This document shows, piece after piece, positions 1-8,910 of a stretch of DNA of 64,000 nucleotides. A program made the translations under genes and the position numbers. The notes beneath the pieces were generated by a model. That model saw nothing but the letters and a program-made list of their open reading frames with translations, had not been told where the DNA came from and made no database searches. This stretch comes from Xanthomonas sontii (GTDB lineage: Bacteria > Pseudomonadota > Gammaproteobacteria > Xanthomonadales > Xanthomonadaceae): assembly GCF_040529055.1 (NCBI RefSeq), contig NZ_CP132342.1, forward strand, positions 3,470,001 to 3,534,000. The letters run 5' to 3'. Within the stretch, counting starts at the first letter, position 1; every line of letters starts with the position of its first letter.

Positions 1-52
1 CCAGCAACGCCAGCCACCGCGCGCGCAGGCGCCGTGGCCGGCGCAGGATCAC
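1..52 (-). CDS. N-terminus of an unidentified protein running off the left edge
   Basis: A GTG at 52-50 overlaps the TGA stop of the DUF2388 gene (GTGA overlap) and opens a frame that stays open to the window edge. It reads V-I-L-R-R-P-R-R-L-R-A-R-W-L-A-L-L, an arginine-rich start leading into hydrophobic residues, as expected for a membrane or exported protein. Only 17 residues are visible, so the product cannot be named. The tight overlap suggests translational coupling to the upstream gene. Confidence 0.4.
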   Translation of the reverse strand, partial: MILRRPRRLRARWLALL

Positions 53-366
53 AGCGCCAGGATCGCCTGCGCCAGTTCCAGGTCGCTGGCCTGTTGCGCC
101 TGCGGGTTGCGCTCGCGCAACACGCGCAGCGCCGCTTCCAGTTGCACGCCGCGGATGCGCCCGGCGCTGGCGACGAAGCCGGCCGCGTCGTCGCGCGCCT
201 GCAGCACCACCTTATCGTTGTTGGAACTGCTGTCCGAGGACGCCGAGCTGCCGGCCGAGCCGGCCGAGGCCGAACCGGCGGAGCTGCCGGCGAAGCTGGA
301 GGCCTGCGCGAACGCGGGCAGGATCAGGGCGAACAGCAGGGCGCAGCGCGCGGTCACTCGGGTCAT
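49..366 (-). CDS. DUF2388-family small exported protein
   Basis: This is a 105-residue protein with a signal peptide (hydrophobic ALLFALILPAFAQA, cleavage near residue 22). A Ser/Ala/Gly-rich low-complexity linker (about residues 24-48) follows, then a conserved C-terminal part with the motif DDAAGFVASAGRIRGVQLEAAL and the ending SDLELAQAILAL. That architecture matches the DUF2388 family of small periplasmic proteins known from pseudomonads and xanthomonads; its function is unknown. The stop overlaps the start of the next gene leftwards. The family assignment is from memory of the motif, not from a search. Confidence 0.75.
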   Translation of the reverse strand: MTRVTARCALLFALILPAFAQASSFAGSSAGSASAGSAGSSASSDSSSNNDKVVLQARDDAAGFVASAGRIRGVQLEAALRVLRERNPQAQQASDLELAQAILAL

Positions 367-484
367 TGCAATCGTTCCAAACGGGATCGTGAAAAAGGGG
401 ACGGCCAGCGCCGCGCCGCATAGCCTAGCGGTCCGCCCCGCGCAGCGCCTGAACGGGCCGCGCGGCAGCGGTGCTAGGCCGGAC

Positions 485-1873
485 TCAAGGGTCGAACAGC
501 TTGCCCGGATTGAGCAGCCCGGACGGATCGAACACGCGCTTGACCGCGCGCATCAACGCGATCTCCTCGGCGCTGCGCGTGCTGTCCAGGTAGGGTTTCT
601 TGACCAGGCCGATGCCGTGCTCGGCGGAGATGCTGCCGCCGTGCTCGGCCAGCACCTGCGCCAGCAGCTTGGTGACGTGCTCGCAGGCGGCGATGAACTC
701 CGCCGGCGCAGTGGCCTCGGGCTTGAGCACGTTGATGTGCAGGTTGCCGTCGCCGATGTGGCCGAACCACACCACCTCGAATTGCGGGTAGGCCTCGCCG
801 AGCAGCGCCTGGGTCCGCGCCAGGAACGCCGGCATCGCCGAGATCCGCACCGACACGTCGTTCTTGTAGGGGGTGTAGCGCGCCACCGCCTCGGTAATGC
901 CTTCGCGCAGGCGCCACAGCTGCGCGGCCTGCGCCTCGCTCTGGCTGATCACCCCGTCCAGCACCCAGCCCTGCTCCATGCAGGCCTCGAACGCGGCCAG
1001 CGCCGCGGCCTCCTGCGCCTCGTTGCCGCTGGCGTACTCGGTGACCACGTAGTACGGATAGACGGTGTCGAACGGCGCCTGCGCGCCATGCGCCAGCACG
1101 TGCTGCAGCGCACGGTCGGTGAAGAACTCGAACGCCTCCAACTGCAGCCGGCTGCGGAATGCGGCGAACACCTGCATCAGCACCTCGAACGAGGGCAGCG
1201 CCAGCAGCATCACGTTGCTCGGCGGCGGCGGGTCGGTGAGGCGCAGGGTGGCTTCGACCACGATGCCGAGGGTGCCTTCGGAGCCGATCAGCAGCTGGCG
1301 GAAATCGTAGCCGCTGGAATTCTTGATCAGCCCGCGGTTGAGCTCGAGCAATTCGCCGCTGCCGGTGACCACCTTCAACCCGGCGATCCACTCGCGGGTG
1401 TTGCCGTAGCGGATCACGCGGATACCGCCGGCATTGGTGGCGATGTTGCCGCCGATCGAGCACGACCCGCGCGCCGCGAAGTCCACCGGATATTGCAGCC
1501 CGTGCTCCCGCGCGGCGTTGTGCACCGCTTCCAGCGGCATGCCGGCCTGCACGGTGAGGGTGCGATCGACCGGATCGAAGGCCAGCGCCTTGTTCATCCG
1601 CTCCAGGCTCAGCACCAGTTCGCCGTGCGCGGCCACCGCGCCGCCGGACAAGCCGGTGCGGCCGCCGGAGGGCACCACCGCCACCGCGTGGTCGTTGGCC
1701 CAGCGCAGCACCGCCTGCACCTCCTCCACCGTGGCCGGCAACGCGATCGCCAGCGGCGCCGGGGTCCAGCGCCGGGTCCAGTCGCGGCCGTAGTGCTCGA
1801 GGTCGGCGGGATCGGTCTTCAGGCGCAGGCCGGGAACGGCAAGGGCCAGGGCATCCAGGCGCGGGTCGGTCAT
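485..1873 (-). CDS. FAD-linked dehydrogenase, probable D-2-hydroxyglutarate dehydrogenase
   Basis: A 462-residue flavoprotein of the GlcD/D-2-hydroxyacid dehydrogenase family. The FAD-binding PCMH-type domain holds PSGGRTGLSGG (residues 68-78), SIGGNIATNAGG and SSGYD. The C-terminal FAD-oxidase domain carries the GHIGDGNLHINV metal/substrate motif and the SAEHGIGLVKK stretch typical of the family. Length fits single-subunit D2HGDH or D-lactate dehydrogenases. It is divergent from serA across 261 bp. In Pseudomonas such a pairing reflects SerA reducing 2-oxoglutarate to D-2-hydroxyglutarate, which the flavoprotein then reoxidises (established in P. stutzeri). That role is inferred here from context; D-lactate or glycolate dehydrogenase is the alternative. 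Confidence 0.85.
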   Translation of the reverse strand: MTDPRLDALALAVPGLRLKTDPADLEHYGRDWTRRWTPAPLAIALPATVEEVQAVLRWANDHAVAVVPSGGRTGLSGGAVAAHGELVLSLERMNKALAFDPVDRTLTVQAGMPLEAVHNAAREHGLQYPVDFAARGSCSIGGNIATNAGGIRVIRYGNTREWIAGLKVVTGSGELLELNRGLIKNSSGYDFRQLLIGSEGTLGIVVEATLRLTDPPPPSNVMLLALPSFEVLMQVFAAFRSRLQLEAFEFFTDRALQHVLAHGAQAPFDTVYPYYVVTEYASGNEAQEAAALAAFEACMEQGWVLDGVISQSEAQAAQLWRLREGITEAVARYTPYKNDVSVRISAMPAFLARTQALLGEAYPQFEVVWFGHIGDGNLHINVLKPEATAPAEFIAACEHVTKLLAQVLAEHGGSISAEHGIGLVKKPYLDSTRSAEEIALMRAVKRVFDPSGLLNPGKLFDP

Positions 1874-2134
1874 AAGTGGAGAGGTCGAAGCGTAGACAAT
1901 CGTTCAAGCGTGCCAGCCTTGCGCAACGGCGTCCAGTTCGCTGCCAGCAGGTCGCGGCGTTTGCGAATCCCCACTCCCCACTCCCGAATTCCCCGCCGGC
2001 CACCGCCAATCGATGCACCTGAAACCGTCCACCGGCGTTGCATCCACGGTCTCCCGGCATCCTATTGCGGCGCACCAAAGCGCGAAGCCATCTGGCATAG
2101 TGACCGGCCCGTTGGCCATCGCTCCCTCGCCGCA

Positions 2135-3376
2135 ATGTCGCCCAAGAAGACCTCGTTTCCGAAGCAGGATATCCGCGTGCTGCTGCTCGAAGGCATCAGC
2201 CAGACCGCCGTCGACGTGTTCCGCGCGGCCGGCTACTCGCAGATCGAACTGCACGCCAAGTCGCTGCCGGAAGACGAGCTCAAGCAGCGCATCGCCGAGG
2301 CGCACATCGTCGGCATCCGCTCGCGCACTCAGCTCAGCGCCGAGGTGCTGGCCCACGCCAAGCGCCTGATCGCGGTCGGCTGCTTCTGCATCGGCACCAA
2401 CCAGGTCGACCTGGACGCCGCGGAACTGGCCGGCATCCCGGTGTTCAATGCGCCCTACTCCAACACCCGCAGCGTCGCCGAGCTGGTGATCGCCGAGGCC
2501 ATCCTGCTGTTGCGCGGCATTCCGCAGAAGAACGCCGAATGCCACCGCGGCGGCTGGTCGAAGTCGGCCGCCGGCAGCCACGAGACGCGCGGCAAGGTGC
2601 TGGGCATCGTCGGCTACGGGCATATCGGCACCCAGGTCGGCGTGCTGGCCGAGGCGCTGGGCATGCAGGTGATCTTCCACGACATCGAGACCAAGCTGTC
2701 GCTGGGCAACGCCCGCACCGCCACCGACCTGGACGACCTGCTGGCCCGCTCGGATGTGGTCACCCTGCACGTGCCGGAAACCGCGGCCACCCGCGACATG
2801 ATCGGCGCCACGCAGCTGGCGCAGATGAAGCCGGGTGCGCACCTGATCAACGCCTCGCGCGGCACGGTGATCGACATCGATGCCCTGGACGCGGCGCTGC
2901 GCAGCGGCCACATCGGCGGCGCTGCGGTGGACGTGTTCCCGATCGAACCCAAGGGCAACGGCGACCTGTTCGAATCGCCGCTGGCCGCGCACGACAACGT
3001 GATCCTGACCCCGCACGTCGGCGGCAGCACGCTGGAAGCGCAGGACAACATCGGCGTGGAAGTGGCGGCCAAGCTGGTGCGCTACAGCGACAACGGCAGC
3101 ACCCTGTCGGCGGTGAACTTCCCCGAGGTGACCCTGCCCGAGCACGCCGAGAGCCTGCGCCTGCTGCACATCCACCGCAACGTGCCGGGCGTGCTGTCGC
3201 AGATCAACGAACTGTTCTCGCGCCACAACGTCAACATCGACGGCCAGTTTCTGCGCACCGACCCCAAGGTCGGCTACGTGGTGATCGACGTCGGCGCCAG
3301 CGAGGAGCAAGCGGCGGTGCTGAAGGAGGAGCTGGCGCAAGTGGCGGGGACGTTGCGGACGCGCATTCTTTACTAG
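2135..3376 (+). CDS. serA: D-3-phosphoglycerate dehydrogenase
   Basis: First enzyme of serine biosynthesis: oxidises 3-phosphoglycerate to 3-phosphohydroxypyruvate with NAD. The ATG at 2135 begins MSPKKTSFPKQDIRVLLLEG and gives 413 residues, close to the E. coli enzyme; the frame is open far upstream, but that part has no family resemblance. Visible are the Rossmann motif GIVGYGHIGTQ (158-165), the catalytic residues R242 (NASRGT), E271 (FPIEP) and H294 (TPHVGG), and a C-terminal ACT domain (about 340-413, LHIHRNVPGVLSQIN) that normally binds L-serine for feedback inhibition. Its divergent neighbour is the probable D-2-hydroxyglutarate dehydrogenase. Confidence 0.96.
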   Translation: MSPKKTSFPKQDIRVLLLEGISQTAVDVFRAAGYSQIELHAKSLPEDELKQRIAEAHIVGIRSRTQLSAEVLAHAKRLIAVGCFCIGTNQVDLDAAELAGIPVFNAPYSNTRSVAELVIAEAILLLRGIPQKNAECHRGGWSKSAAGSHETRGKVLGIVGYGHIGTQVGVLAEALGMQVIFHDIETKLSLGNARTATDLDDLLARSDVVTLHVPETAATRDMIGATQLAQMKPGAHLINASRGTVIDIDALDAALRSGHIGGAAVDVFPIEPKGNGDLFESPLAAHDNVILTPHVGGSTLEAQDNIGVEVAAKLVRYSDNGSTLSAVNFPEVTLPEHAESLRLLHIHRNVPGVLSQINELFSRHNVNIDGQFLRTDPKVGYVVIDVGASEEQAAVLKEELAQVAGTLRTRILY

Positions 3377-3419
3377 CGGGGATTGGGGATTGGGGATTCG
3401 TGGGTGCGCTGCGCGCCCG

Positions 3420-3617
3420 GACCCTCACCCCAACCCCTCTCCCGGAGGGAGAGGGGCTCAGCCATCCGACCGGAGCCGGCTTCTCCCTTCTCCCCTCGGG
3501 AGAAGGTGCCCCGAAGGGGCGGATGAGGGTACGGGCGCAGCCTCGTGCAGCTGAAACACCGCATGCGCTTCGCGCCCGACCCTCACCCCAACCCCTCTCA
3601 CGGGGGGAGAGGGGCTG
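3420..3617. repeat. Xanthomonas-type intergenic hairpin repeat, copy 1
   Basis: Between serA and the Nudix gene lies a mosaic built from the motif CCCTCACCCCAACCCCTCTC, seen at about 3420 and again at about 3582. The first unit has a perfect 10-bp stem (3434-3443 with 3447-3456, loop GGA). Other inverted pieces (CTTCTCCC/GGGAGAAG, GCCCC/GGGGC) lie inside. The second unit runs into the 3' end of the Nudix gene and supplies its last codons. A related block lies at 7326-7536. Probably a dispersed repeat that can also act as a transcription barrier between convergent genes. Confidence 0.75.
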
Positions 3618-4164
3618 ATGCGCTGCGCTGCAACCACTTCTGCGCCATGCGCCGCAGCGACGGATCCAGGTCCGCTTCATCCAGCAATTCGGCAATCGGG
3701 CGCCAGGCCAACGCCAGCGATTCTTCGCTGACCGCGAAGGCTTCGTCCGCACCGGCGCGGACCACGTAGCGTGCGTCGTAATGCCAGTGCCCCGGCACCT
3801 CGCCGCGGGCGGGAATCCAGTGCCGGTCCAGGTCGAAGATCGCGCCATCCTCTAGTGCCAGGCCTGGCAGCCCGGATTCTTCCTCGGCCTCCTTCAAGGC
3901 CACCCGCGCCAGATCGCGGTCGCCGTCGGCGTGGCCGCCCAGTTGCAGCCAGCGCTGCAGCTTGCGGTGATGGGTCAACAGGGTGCGCGTGCCGTCGGCG
4001 CTGACCAGCCAGGCCGAGCCGGTGAAATGGCCGTCCAGGCGGGCGCGCACGAACGGATCGGCGGCATCGTCGAGCAAGGCCAGGAACTGCGCGGCGACCT
4101 CGGCCTGGTCCGGGCACTGCCCGGCATGGGCCTGCAACTGCTGGCGTAGGGACGACTCCGGCAT
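3598..4164 (-). CDS. Nudix hydrolase
   Basis: A 188-residue protein with a Nudix fold: SAWLVSADGTRTLLTHHRKLQRW leads into the Nudix box at residues 77-99. Relative to GX5EX7REUXEEXGU, the first Glu is Arg (R83) and the conserved Arg is Lys (K91); the metal-binding E92, E95 and E96 and G98 are kept. Family members hydrolyse nucleoside diphosphates linked to another moiety; the substrate cannot be read from the sequence. The C-terminal SASAPLPP is encoded by the intergenic repeat, so the repeat has trimmed or extended the original end. Convergent with serA, divergent from the permease gene. Confidence 0.85.
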   Translation of the reverse strand: MPESSLRQQLQAHAGQCPDQAEVAAQFLALLDDAADPFVRARLDGHFTGSAWLVSADGTRTLLTHHRKLQRWLQLGGHADGDRDLARVALKEAEEESGLPGLALEDGAIFDLDRHWIPARGEVPGHWHYDARYVVRAGADEAFAVSEESLALAWRPIAELLDEADLDPSLRRMAQKWLQRSASAPLPP

Positions 4165-4333
4165 CGGCGTTCTCGCGTTCGGGGGCGGCCATTATCGCCG
4201 TCCACGGTGCAGCGCGGCTTGTGGCGGCCGGCCGGCTTTGGCATGGTACGACGCTTGCGTCGCCCGCTCCGGGCCCGGCGCTTCGCCATTGCCGGGGCCG
4301 CTTGCCCCGTACCGCCACCTGGGGATGCACCGA

Positions 4334-5806
4334 ATGCTCAAGTCTTTGCTGAGGGTCAAGCCGATCGAACCGGCCGGTCACGTCGATGCCGGCGAACCGT
4401 TCGAAGGCAGTCTGGAGGGCGAAGCCACCCTCAAACGCACCCTCACCGCCAGACACCTGATCCTGCTCGGCATCGGCGCGGTGATCGGCGCCGGCATCTT
4501 CGTGCTCACCGGCCAGGCTGCGGCCAATCATGCCGGCCCGGCGGTGATGCTTTCGTTCGTGTTCGCCGGCCTGGCCTGCGCCTTCGCCGGCCTGTGCTAC
4601 GCCGAGTTCGCGGCGATGCTGCCGGTCTCGGGCAGCGCCTACTCGTATTCCTACGCCACGCTCGGCGAAGGCGTGGCCTGGTTCATCGGCTGGTGCCTGG
4701 TGCTGGAATACCTGTTCGCCGGCTCCAGCGTCGCGGTCGGCTGGTCGGCCTATCTGATCAGCTTCGTCACCGGCACCCTCGGCCTGCCCTTCCCCGCGGA
4801 ACTGGCCAGCGCGCCGCTGACCTGGACCGGCCACGCCTTCGTCGCCTCGGGCAACATCGTCAACCTGCCGGCGGTGCTGATCGTGGCCGCGGTCAGCACG
4901 CTGTGCTACATCGGCGTTACTCAATCGGCCTTCGTCAACGCCATCGTGGTGGCGATCAAGGTGCTGGTGATCTGCCTGTTCGTCGGCGTCGGCATCTTCT
5001 ACATCAACCCGGACAACTGGCATCCGTTCATCCCGGAAAACACCGGCCCGGGCGAGTTCGGCTGGAGCGGCATCTTCCGCGCCGCCTCCATCGTGTTCTT
5101 CTCCTATATCGGCTTCGATGCGGTCTCCACCTCCGCCGGCGAAACCAAGGACCCGCAGAAGAACATGCCGATCGGCATCCTGGTGTCGCTGGCCATCTGC
5201 ACCGTCATCTACATCATCGTCTGCGCGGTGCTGACCGGCCTGCTGCCCTACACCCAGCTCGGCACCGCCAAGCCGGTGGCCACTGCGCTGGAGCACTATC
5301 CGCAGCTGGCCTGGCTGAAGACCTTCGTCGAGATCGGCGCCATCGCCGGCCTGTCCTCGGTGGTGCTGGTGATGCTGATGGCGCAGCCGCGCATCTTCTA
5401 CACCATGGCGCGCGACGGCCTGCTGCCGAAGCTGTTCGGCAAGGTGCACCGCCGTTTCCACACCCCCTACGTCGGCACCGTGGTGGTCGGCGTGCTCGCT
5501 GCGCTGCTGGCCGGACTGATTCCGCTGGACGTGCTGGGCGAACTGGTGTCGATGGGCACCCTGCTGGCCTTCGCCACGGTCTGCGTCGGCGTGATGGTGC
5601 TGCGCTTCACCCGTCCGGATCTGCCGCGTCCGTTCCGGGTGCCGCTGTTCTGGGCGGTGTGCCCGCTGGGCGCGCTGTTCTGCGTGGGCCTGTTCTTCCA
5701 GGCATTCCAGGAACACTGGAAGGTGTTCGTCGGCTGGACCCTGATCGGCCTGTGCATCTACTTCTTCTACGGCATCCGCAACAGCCGCCTGGCCACCAAG
5801 GCCTGA
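4334..5806 (+). CDS. APC-family amino-acid permease (cationic amino acid transporter type)
   Basis: About 490 residues with 12 or more hydrophobic segments and the APC signature HLILLGIGAVIGAGIFVLTG, followed by GPAVMLSFVFAGLACAFAGL. The C-terminal PRPFRVPLFWAVCPLGALFC and the overall layout match the CAT/YfnA branch, inner-membrane amino-acid uptake by proton symport. ATG 4334 is chosen over ATG 4325 because GGGGA lies 8 nt before it and the neighbouring paralogue also begins MLK. The next gene is a close paralogue in tandem, so this is an old duplication; the substrates may differ and cannot be predicted. Confidence 0.88.
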   Translation: MLKSLLRVKPIEPAGHVDAGEPFEGSLEGEATLKRTLTARHLILLGIGAVIGAGIFVLTGQAAANHAGPAVMLSFVFAGLACAFAGLCYAEFAAMLPVSGSAYSYSYATLGEGVAWFIGWCLVLEYLFAGSSVAVGWSAYLISFVTGTLGLPFPAELASAPLTWTGHAFVASGNIVNLPAVLIVAAVSTLCYIGVTQSAFVNAIVVAIKVLVICLFVGVGIFYINPDNWHPFIPENTGPGEFGWSGIFRAASIVFFSYIGFDAVSTSAGETKDPQKNMPIGILVSLAICTVIYIIVCAVLTGLLPYTQLGTAKPVATALEHYPQLAWLKTFVEIGAIAGLSSVVLVMLMAQPRIFYTMARDGLLPKLFGKVHRRFHTPYVGTVVVGVLAALLAGLIPLDVLGELVSMGTLLAFATVCVGVMVLRFTRPDLPRPFRVPLFWAVCPLGALFCVGLFFQAFQEHWKVFVGWTLIGLCIYFFYGIRNSRLATKA

Positions 5807-5816
5807 TCCGCTCCTC

Positions 5817-5844
5817 CGAAGACCGGCGTCCGCGCCGGTCTTCG
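5817..5844 (+). terminator. Strong hairpin between the tandem permease genes
   Basis: A perfect 12-bp stem, CGAAGACCGGCG (5817-5828) and CGCCGGTCTTCG (5833-5844), with loop TCCG lies 10 nt after the first permease stop. There is no U-run, so it is either a weak terminator or an mRNA-stabilising hairpin that separates expression of the two paralogues. Confidence 0.55.
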
Positions 5845-5890
5845 CGTTCGCACCCCTTCCTCGCACGCCGCGCCCGGCTGGAACCGCTCG

Positions 5891-7324
5891 ATGCTCAAAC
5901 AACTCTTGGCCACCAAACACCCCCATGCCAGCCACGAGGACGCCGGCGGGCTGGGCCTGCAACGCGCACTCGGCCCCTGGGGCCTGACCGCGCTGGGCAT
6001 CGGCGCGGTGATCGGCGGCGGCATCTTCGTCATCACCGGGCAGGCCGCGGCCAACCATGCCGGGCCGGCGATCATGCTCTCGTTCGTGCTGGCCGCGGTG
6101 TGCTGCGCGTTCTGCGCGCTGGCCTACGCCGAGTTCGCGGCGATGGTGCCGGTCTCCGGCAGCGCCTACACCTACACCTACGCCACCTTCGGCGAACTGG
6201 CGGCCTGGTTCATCGGCTGGATGCTGGTGCTGGAGTACGGCGTGTCGGCCTCGGCGGTGGCGGTCAGCTGGACCGGCTATTTCCTGAGCCTGCTCGACCA
6301 TTTCGACATCCATCTGCCCGCGGCACTGGTCAACGCGCCGCTGGACGGCAAGCTGCAGCCCACCGGCGCGATCGCCAACCTGCCTGCCGCCGGCATCGTG
6401 CTGCTGCTGACCTGGCTGTGCTACGTCGGCATCCGCAAGTCCTCGGCGATGAACATGGCGATGGTGGTGCTGAAGAGCGGCCTGATCGTGCTGGTCATCG
6501 CCGCCGGCTGGAAGTACGTGGACCCGGCCAACTGGCACCCGTTCATCCCCGCCAACGAAGGCCCGGGCAAGTACGGCCTGGACGGCGTGCTGCGCGGCGC
6601 GGCGATGGTGTTCTTCGCCTACATCGGCTTCGAGGCGGTGTCGGTGGCGGCGCAGGAATCGCACCGGCCGCAGCGCGACCTGCCGATCGGCATGATCCTG
6701 TCGCTGGTGATCTGCACCGTGCTGTACATCGCCATGGCCGCGGTGATGACCGGGCTGGTGCCGTTCGCGCAACTGGGCACCGACGAGCCGGTGGTGACCG
6801 CGGTCGCCGCGCATCCGCAACTGGGCTGGCTGCGCGTGGTGGTGGAGGTCGGCGCGCTGATCGGCCTGTCCTCGGTGGTGCTGGTGATGATCATCGGCCA
6901 GCCGCGCATCTTCATGATCATCGCCCGCGACGGCCTGCTGCCGCCGGTGTTCACCAAGATCCACCCGACCTACCGCACCCCGCACGTCAACACGGTGATC
7001 ACCGGCATCGGCATCGCCCTGCTGGCGGCGCTGTTCCCGCTGGACGTGCTGGGCGAACTGACCTCGATGGGCACCCTGATCGCCTTCGCCGCGGTCTGCG
7101 CCGGCGTGCTGATCCTGCGCCGCACCCAGCCGGACCTGCCGCGCCCGTTCCGCATCCCGTTCGCCTGGCCGATCTGCATCGCCGGCGTGCTCAGCTGCCT
7201 GGCACTGCTGTCGGCGATGACCGCGCACAATTGGATGCTGATGGCCGGCTGGACGGTGATCGGCCTGGCGATCTACTTCGGCTACGGCTACCGCCACAGC
7301 CGCCTGCGCGGCAGCCAAGGCTGA
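5891..7324 (+). CDS. APC-family amino-acid permease, paralogue of the upstream gene
   Basis: A 477-residue polytopic membrane protein, alignable end to end with the preceding permease: LGIGAVIGGGIFVITGQAAANHAGPAIMLS against LGIGAVIGAGIFVLTGQAAANHAGPAVMLS, the shared NWHPFIP, the IGF[ED]AVS segment, and DLPRPFRIPFAWPICIAG near the C-terminus. It belongs to the cationic amino-acid transporter branch of the APC superfamily. The shared 'ANWHPFIPANEGPGKYG' loop is typical of the bacterial YfnA-like group. It differs mostly in external loops (DHFDIHLPAALVNAPLDGKLQP), suggesting a different substrate range. It has its own upstream hairpin and is followed by the second intergenic repeat. Confidence 0.88.
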   Translation: MLKQLLATKHPHASHEDAGGLGLQRALGPWGLTALGIGAVIGGGIFVITGQAAANHAGPAIMLSFVLAAVCCAFCALAYAEFAAMVPVSGSAYTYTYATFGELAAWFIGWMLVLEYGVSASAVAVSWTGYFLSLLDHFDIHLPAALVNAPLDGKLQPTGAIANLPAAGIVLLLTWLCYVGIRKSSAMNMAMVVLKSGLIVLVIAAGWKYVDPANWHPFIPANEGPGKYGLDGVLRGAAMVFFAYIGFEAVSVAAQESHRPQRDLPIGMILSLVICTVLYIAMAAVMTGLVPFAQLGTDEPVVTAVAAHPQLGWLRVVVEVGALIGLSSVVLVMIIGQPRIFMIIARDGLLPPVFTKIHPTYRTPHVNTVITGIGIALLAALFPLDVLGELTSMGTLIAFAAVCAGVLILRRTQPDLPRPFRIPFAWPICIAGVLSCLALLSAMTAHNWMLMAGWTVIGLAIYFGYGYRHSRLRGSQG

Positions 7325-7325
7325 G

Positions 7326-7536
7326 CGCAGAGCCCCTTTCCCATCGGGAGAGGGGTTGGGGTGAAGGTACGGACGCGAAGCGCTGCACCCAGCTGGCGAC
7401 ACGTGGCTTTGCCCGTACCCTCATCCGCCCCTGCGGGGCACCTTCCCCCGCAAAAGGGGGCCATGGTCCCGACGGGAGAAGGGAGAAGCCAAAGCCCCTC
7501 TCCCTCCGGGAGAGGGGTTGGGGTGAGGGTACGGCG
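7326..7536. repeat. Xanthomonas-type intergenic hairpin repeat, copy 2
   Basis: A second block of the repeat seen at 3420-3617. CCCCTTTCCCATCGGGAGAGGGGTTGGGGTGA at its left end and GCCCCTCTCCCTCCGGGAGAGGGGTTGGGGTGA at its right end flank a middle rich in GCCCC/GGGGC, TTCTCCC/GGGAGAA pieces. The GGGGTTGGGGTGAGGGTACG strand is the complement of the motif in copy 1. It fills the gap between the second permease and mtnB. Confidence 0.75.
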
Positions 7537-7605
7537 TGAGGAGGTGCTACTCGGTGCACCACCACCTGTCATCCCAATCGAGCGATCAAGCCCTACACTA
7601 CGCGC

Positions 7606-8247
7606 ATGAACGCACTGCCCTACGATTCCGAGCGCCTGCGCACGCTGGCGCACCTGCTGATCGACAACATCCGCGAGCTCTCGCAGGCCGGCTGGACGCC
7701 CGCCACCAGCAGCAACTTCTCGCACCGCCTGGACGATCGCCATGCCGCGATCACCGTCTCCGGTCGCGACAAGGGCCGGCTGGTGGAGGACGACATCATG
7801 GTGGTGGACTTCGACGGCCAGGCCGTCGGCCGTCCGCTGCGTCCGTCCGCCGAGACCCTGCTGCACACCCAGCTGTACCGGCGCTTCCCCGAGGTCGGCT
7901 GCATTCTGCACACGCACTCGCCGGTGCAGACCATCGCCTCGCGCCTGTACGCCCCGCAGGGCCATATCCGCCTGGAAGGCTACGAGCTGCTAAAGGCGCT
8001 GCACGGCAACCAGACCCACGAGACCGCGGTGGACCTGCCGGTGTTCGCCAACACCCAGGACATGACCGTGCTGGCCGCGCAGGTCGACGCCCTGCTCGAT
8101 CGCACGCCGCTGTGGGGCTACCTGATCGACGGCCACGGCCTGTACGCCTGGGGCCGCGACATGGCCGAAGCGCGCCGCCACCTCGAAGCCTTCGAGTTCC
8201 TGCTGCACTGCGAGCTGGAGCTGCGCAAACTGCGCGCCGCCGGCTGA
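7606..8247 (+). CDS. mtnB: Methylthioribulose-1-phosphate dehydratase
   Basis: Methionine-salvage step converting 5-methylthioribulose-1-phosphate to 2,3-diketo-5-methylthiopentyl-1-phosphate. The 213-residue protein is a class II aldolase/adducin-fold protein: [13 protein letters not shown] near the N-terminus, TVSGRDKG, the zinc-binding [11 protein letters not shown] (His-Thr-His) and the third His region [14 protein letters not shown]. Length fits MtnB. It heads the cluster mtnB-mtnD-mtnC with 93 bp to mtnD; mtnA and the MTA phosphorylase/kinase are not in this window. Confidence 0.93.
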   Translation: MNALPYDSERLRTLAHLLIDNIRELSQAGWTPATSSNFSHRLDDRHAAITVSGRDKGRLVEDDIMVVDFDGQAVGRPLRPSAETLLHTQLYRRFPEVGCILHTHSPVQTIASRLYAPQGHIRLEGYELLKALHGNQTHETAVDLPVFANTQDMTVLAAQVDALLDRTPLWGYLIDGHGLYAWGRDMAEARRHLEAFEFLLHCELELRKLRAAG

Positions 8248-8340
8248 TCCGCCGCGGCGCGACAGCGTTCCAGCGCCGCAACGGCCGCCGGCCGCGCACC
8301 TGCTACCCTTTTCGTCCCCACTCCGCTTTCGCCCGCCGCC

Positions 8341-8907
8341 ATGAGCCGACTCCGCATCTTCGCCGACACCACTCCCGACGCGCCGCTGTTCGACAGCCGC
8401 GATGGCGACGCGATCGCCGCCGAACTGCGCAAGATCGGCGTCACCTTCGAGCGCTGGCAGGCCAACCAGCCGATCGAGCCCGGCGCCTCGCCGGACGCGG
8501 TCATGGCCGCCTACAAGGCCGACATCGACCGCCTGGTCGCCGCCAACGGCTTCAAGACCGTGGACGTGGTCAGCATTGCCCCGGACAACCCGCAGCGCGA
8601 GGAGATGCGCAAGAAGTTCCTCGACGAGCACTTCCACAAGGAAGACGAGGTGCGCTTCTTCGTCGCCGGCTCCGGCCTGTTCACCCTGCATGTGGACGGC
8701 AAGGTCTACGAGATCGAGTGCGTGCAGGACGACCTGATCGCCGTGCCCGACGGCACCCACCACTGGTTCGACATGGGCCCGGAGCCGCGCTTCGTCGCGA
8801 TCCGCTTCTTCACCGAGCCGGATGGCTGGGTCGGCCACTTCACCGGCACCGACATCGCCCAGCGCTTCCCGCGCTACGAGGCGAAGCTGCGTGGCGAGGC
8901 GCACTGA
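8341..8907 (+). CDS. mtnD: Acireductone dioxygenase
   Basis: Cupin metalloenzyme of methionine salvage that oxidises 1,2-dihydroxy-5-methylthiopent-1-en-3-one to the 2-oxo acid precursor of methionine plus formate (Fe form) or to off-pathway products plus CO (Ni form). The 188-residue protein contains the metal-ligand set H-x-H-x3-E in [12 protein letters not shown] and the fourth ligand in [10 protein letters not shown]. Length and order in the cluster are as expected. Three nucleotides separate it from mtnC, indicating co-translation. Confidence 0.94.
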   Translation: MSRLRIFADTTPDAPLFDSRDGDAIAAELRKIGVTFERWQANQPIEPGASPDAVMAAYKADIDRLVAANGFKTVDVVSIAPDNPQREEMRKKFLDEHFHKEDEVRFFVAGSGLFTLHVDGKVYEIECVQDDLIAVPDGTHHWFDMGPEPRFVAIRFFTEPDGWVGHFTGTDIAQRFPRYEAKLRGEAH

Positions 8908-8910
8908 GCG

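Noticed and set aside
107..2134. Very long frame preceding serA
   Set aside because: It is antisense to the D-2-hydroxyglutarate dehydrogenase gene, with high-GC shadow composition (His/Arg/Gln-rich). serA clearly starts at 2135.
3677..7402. 1,241-codon frame antisense to the two permeases
   Set aside because: His/Gln/Asp-rich antisense shadow of two well-supported membrane-protein genes; no family resemblance.
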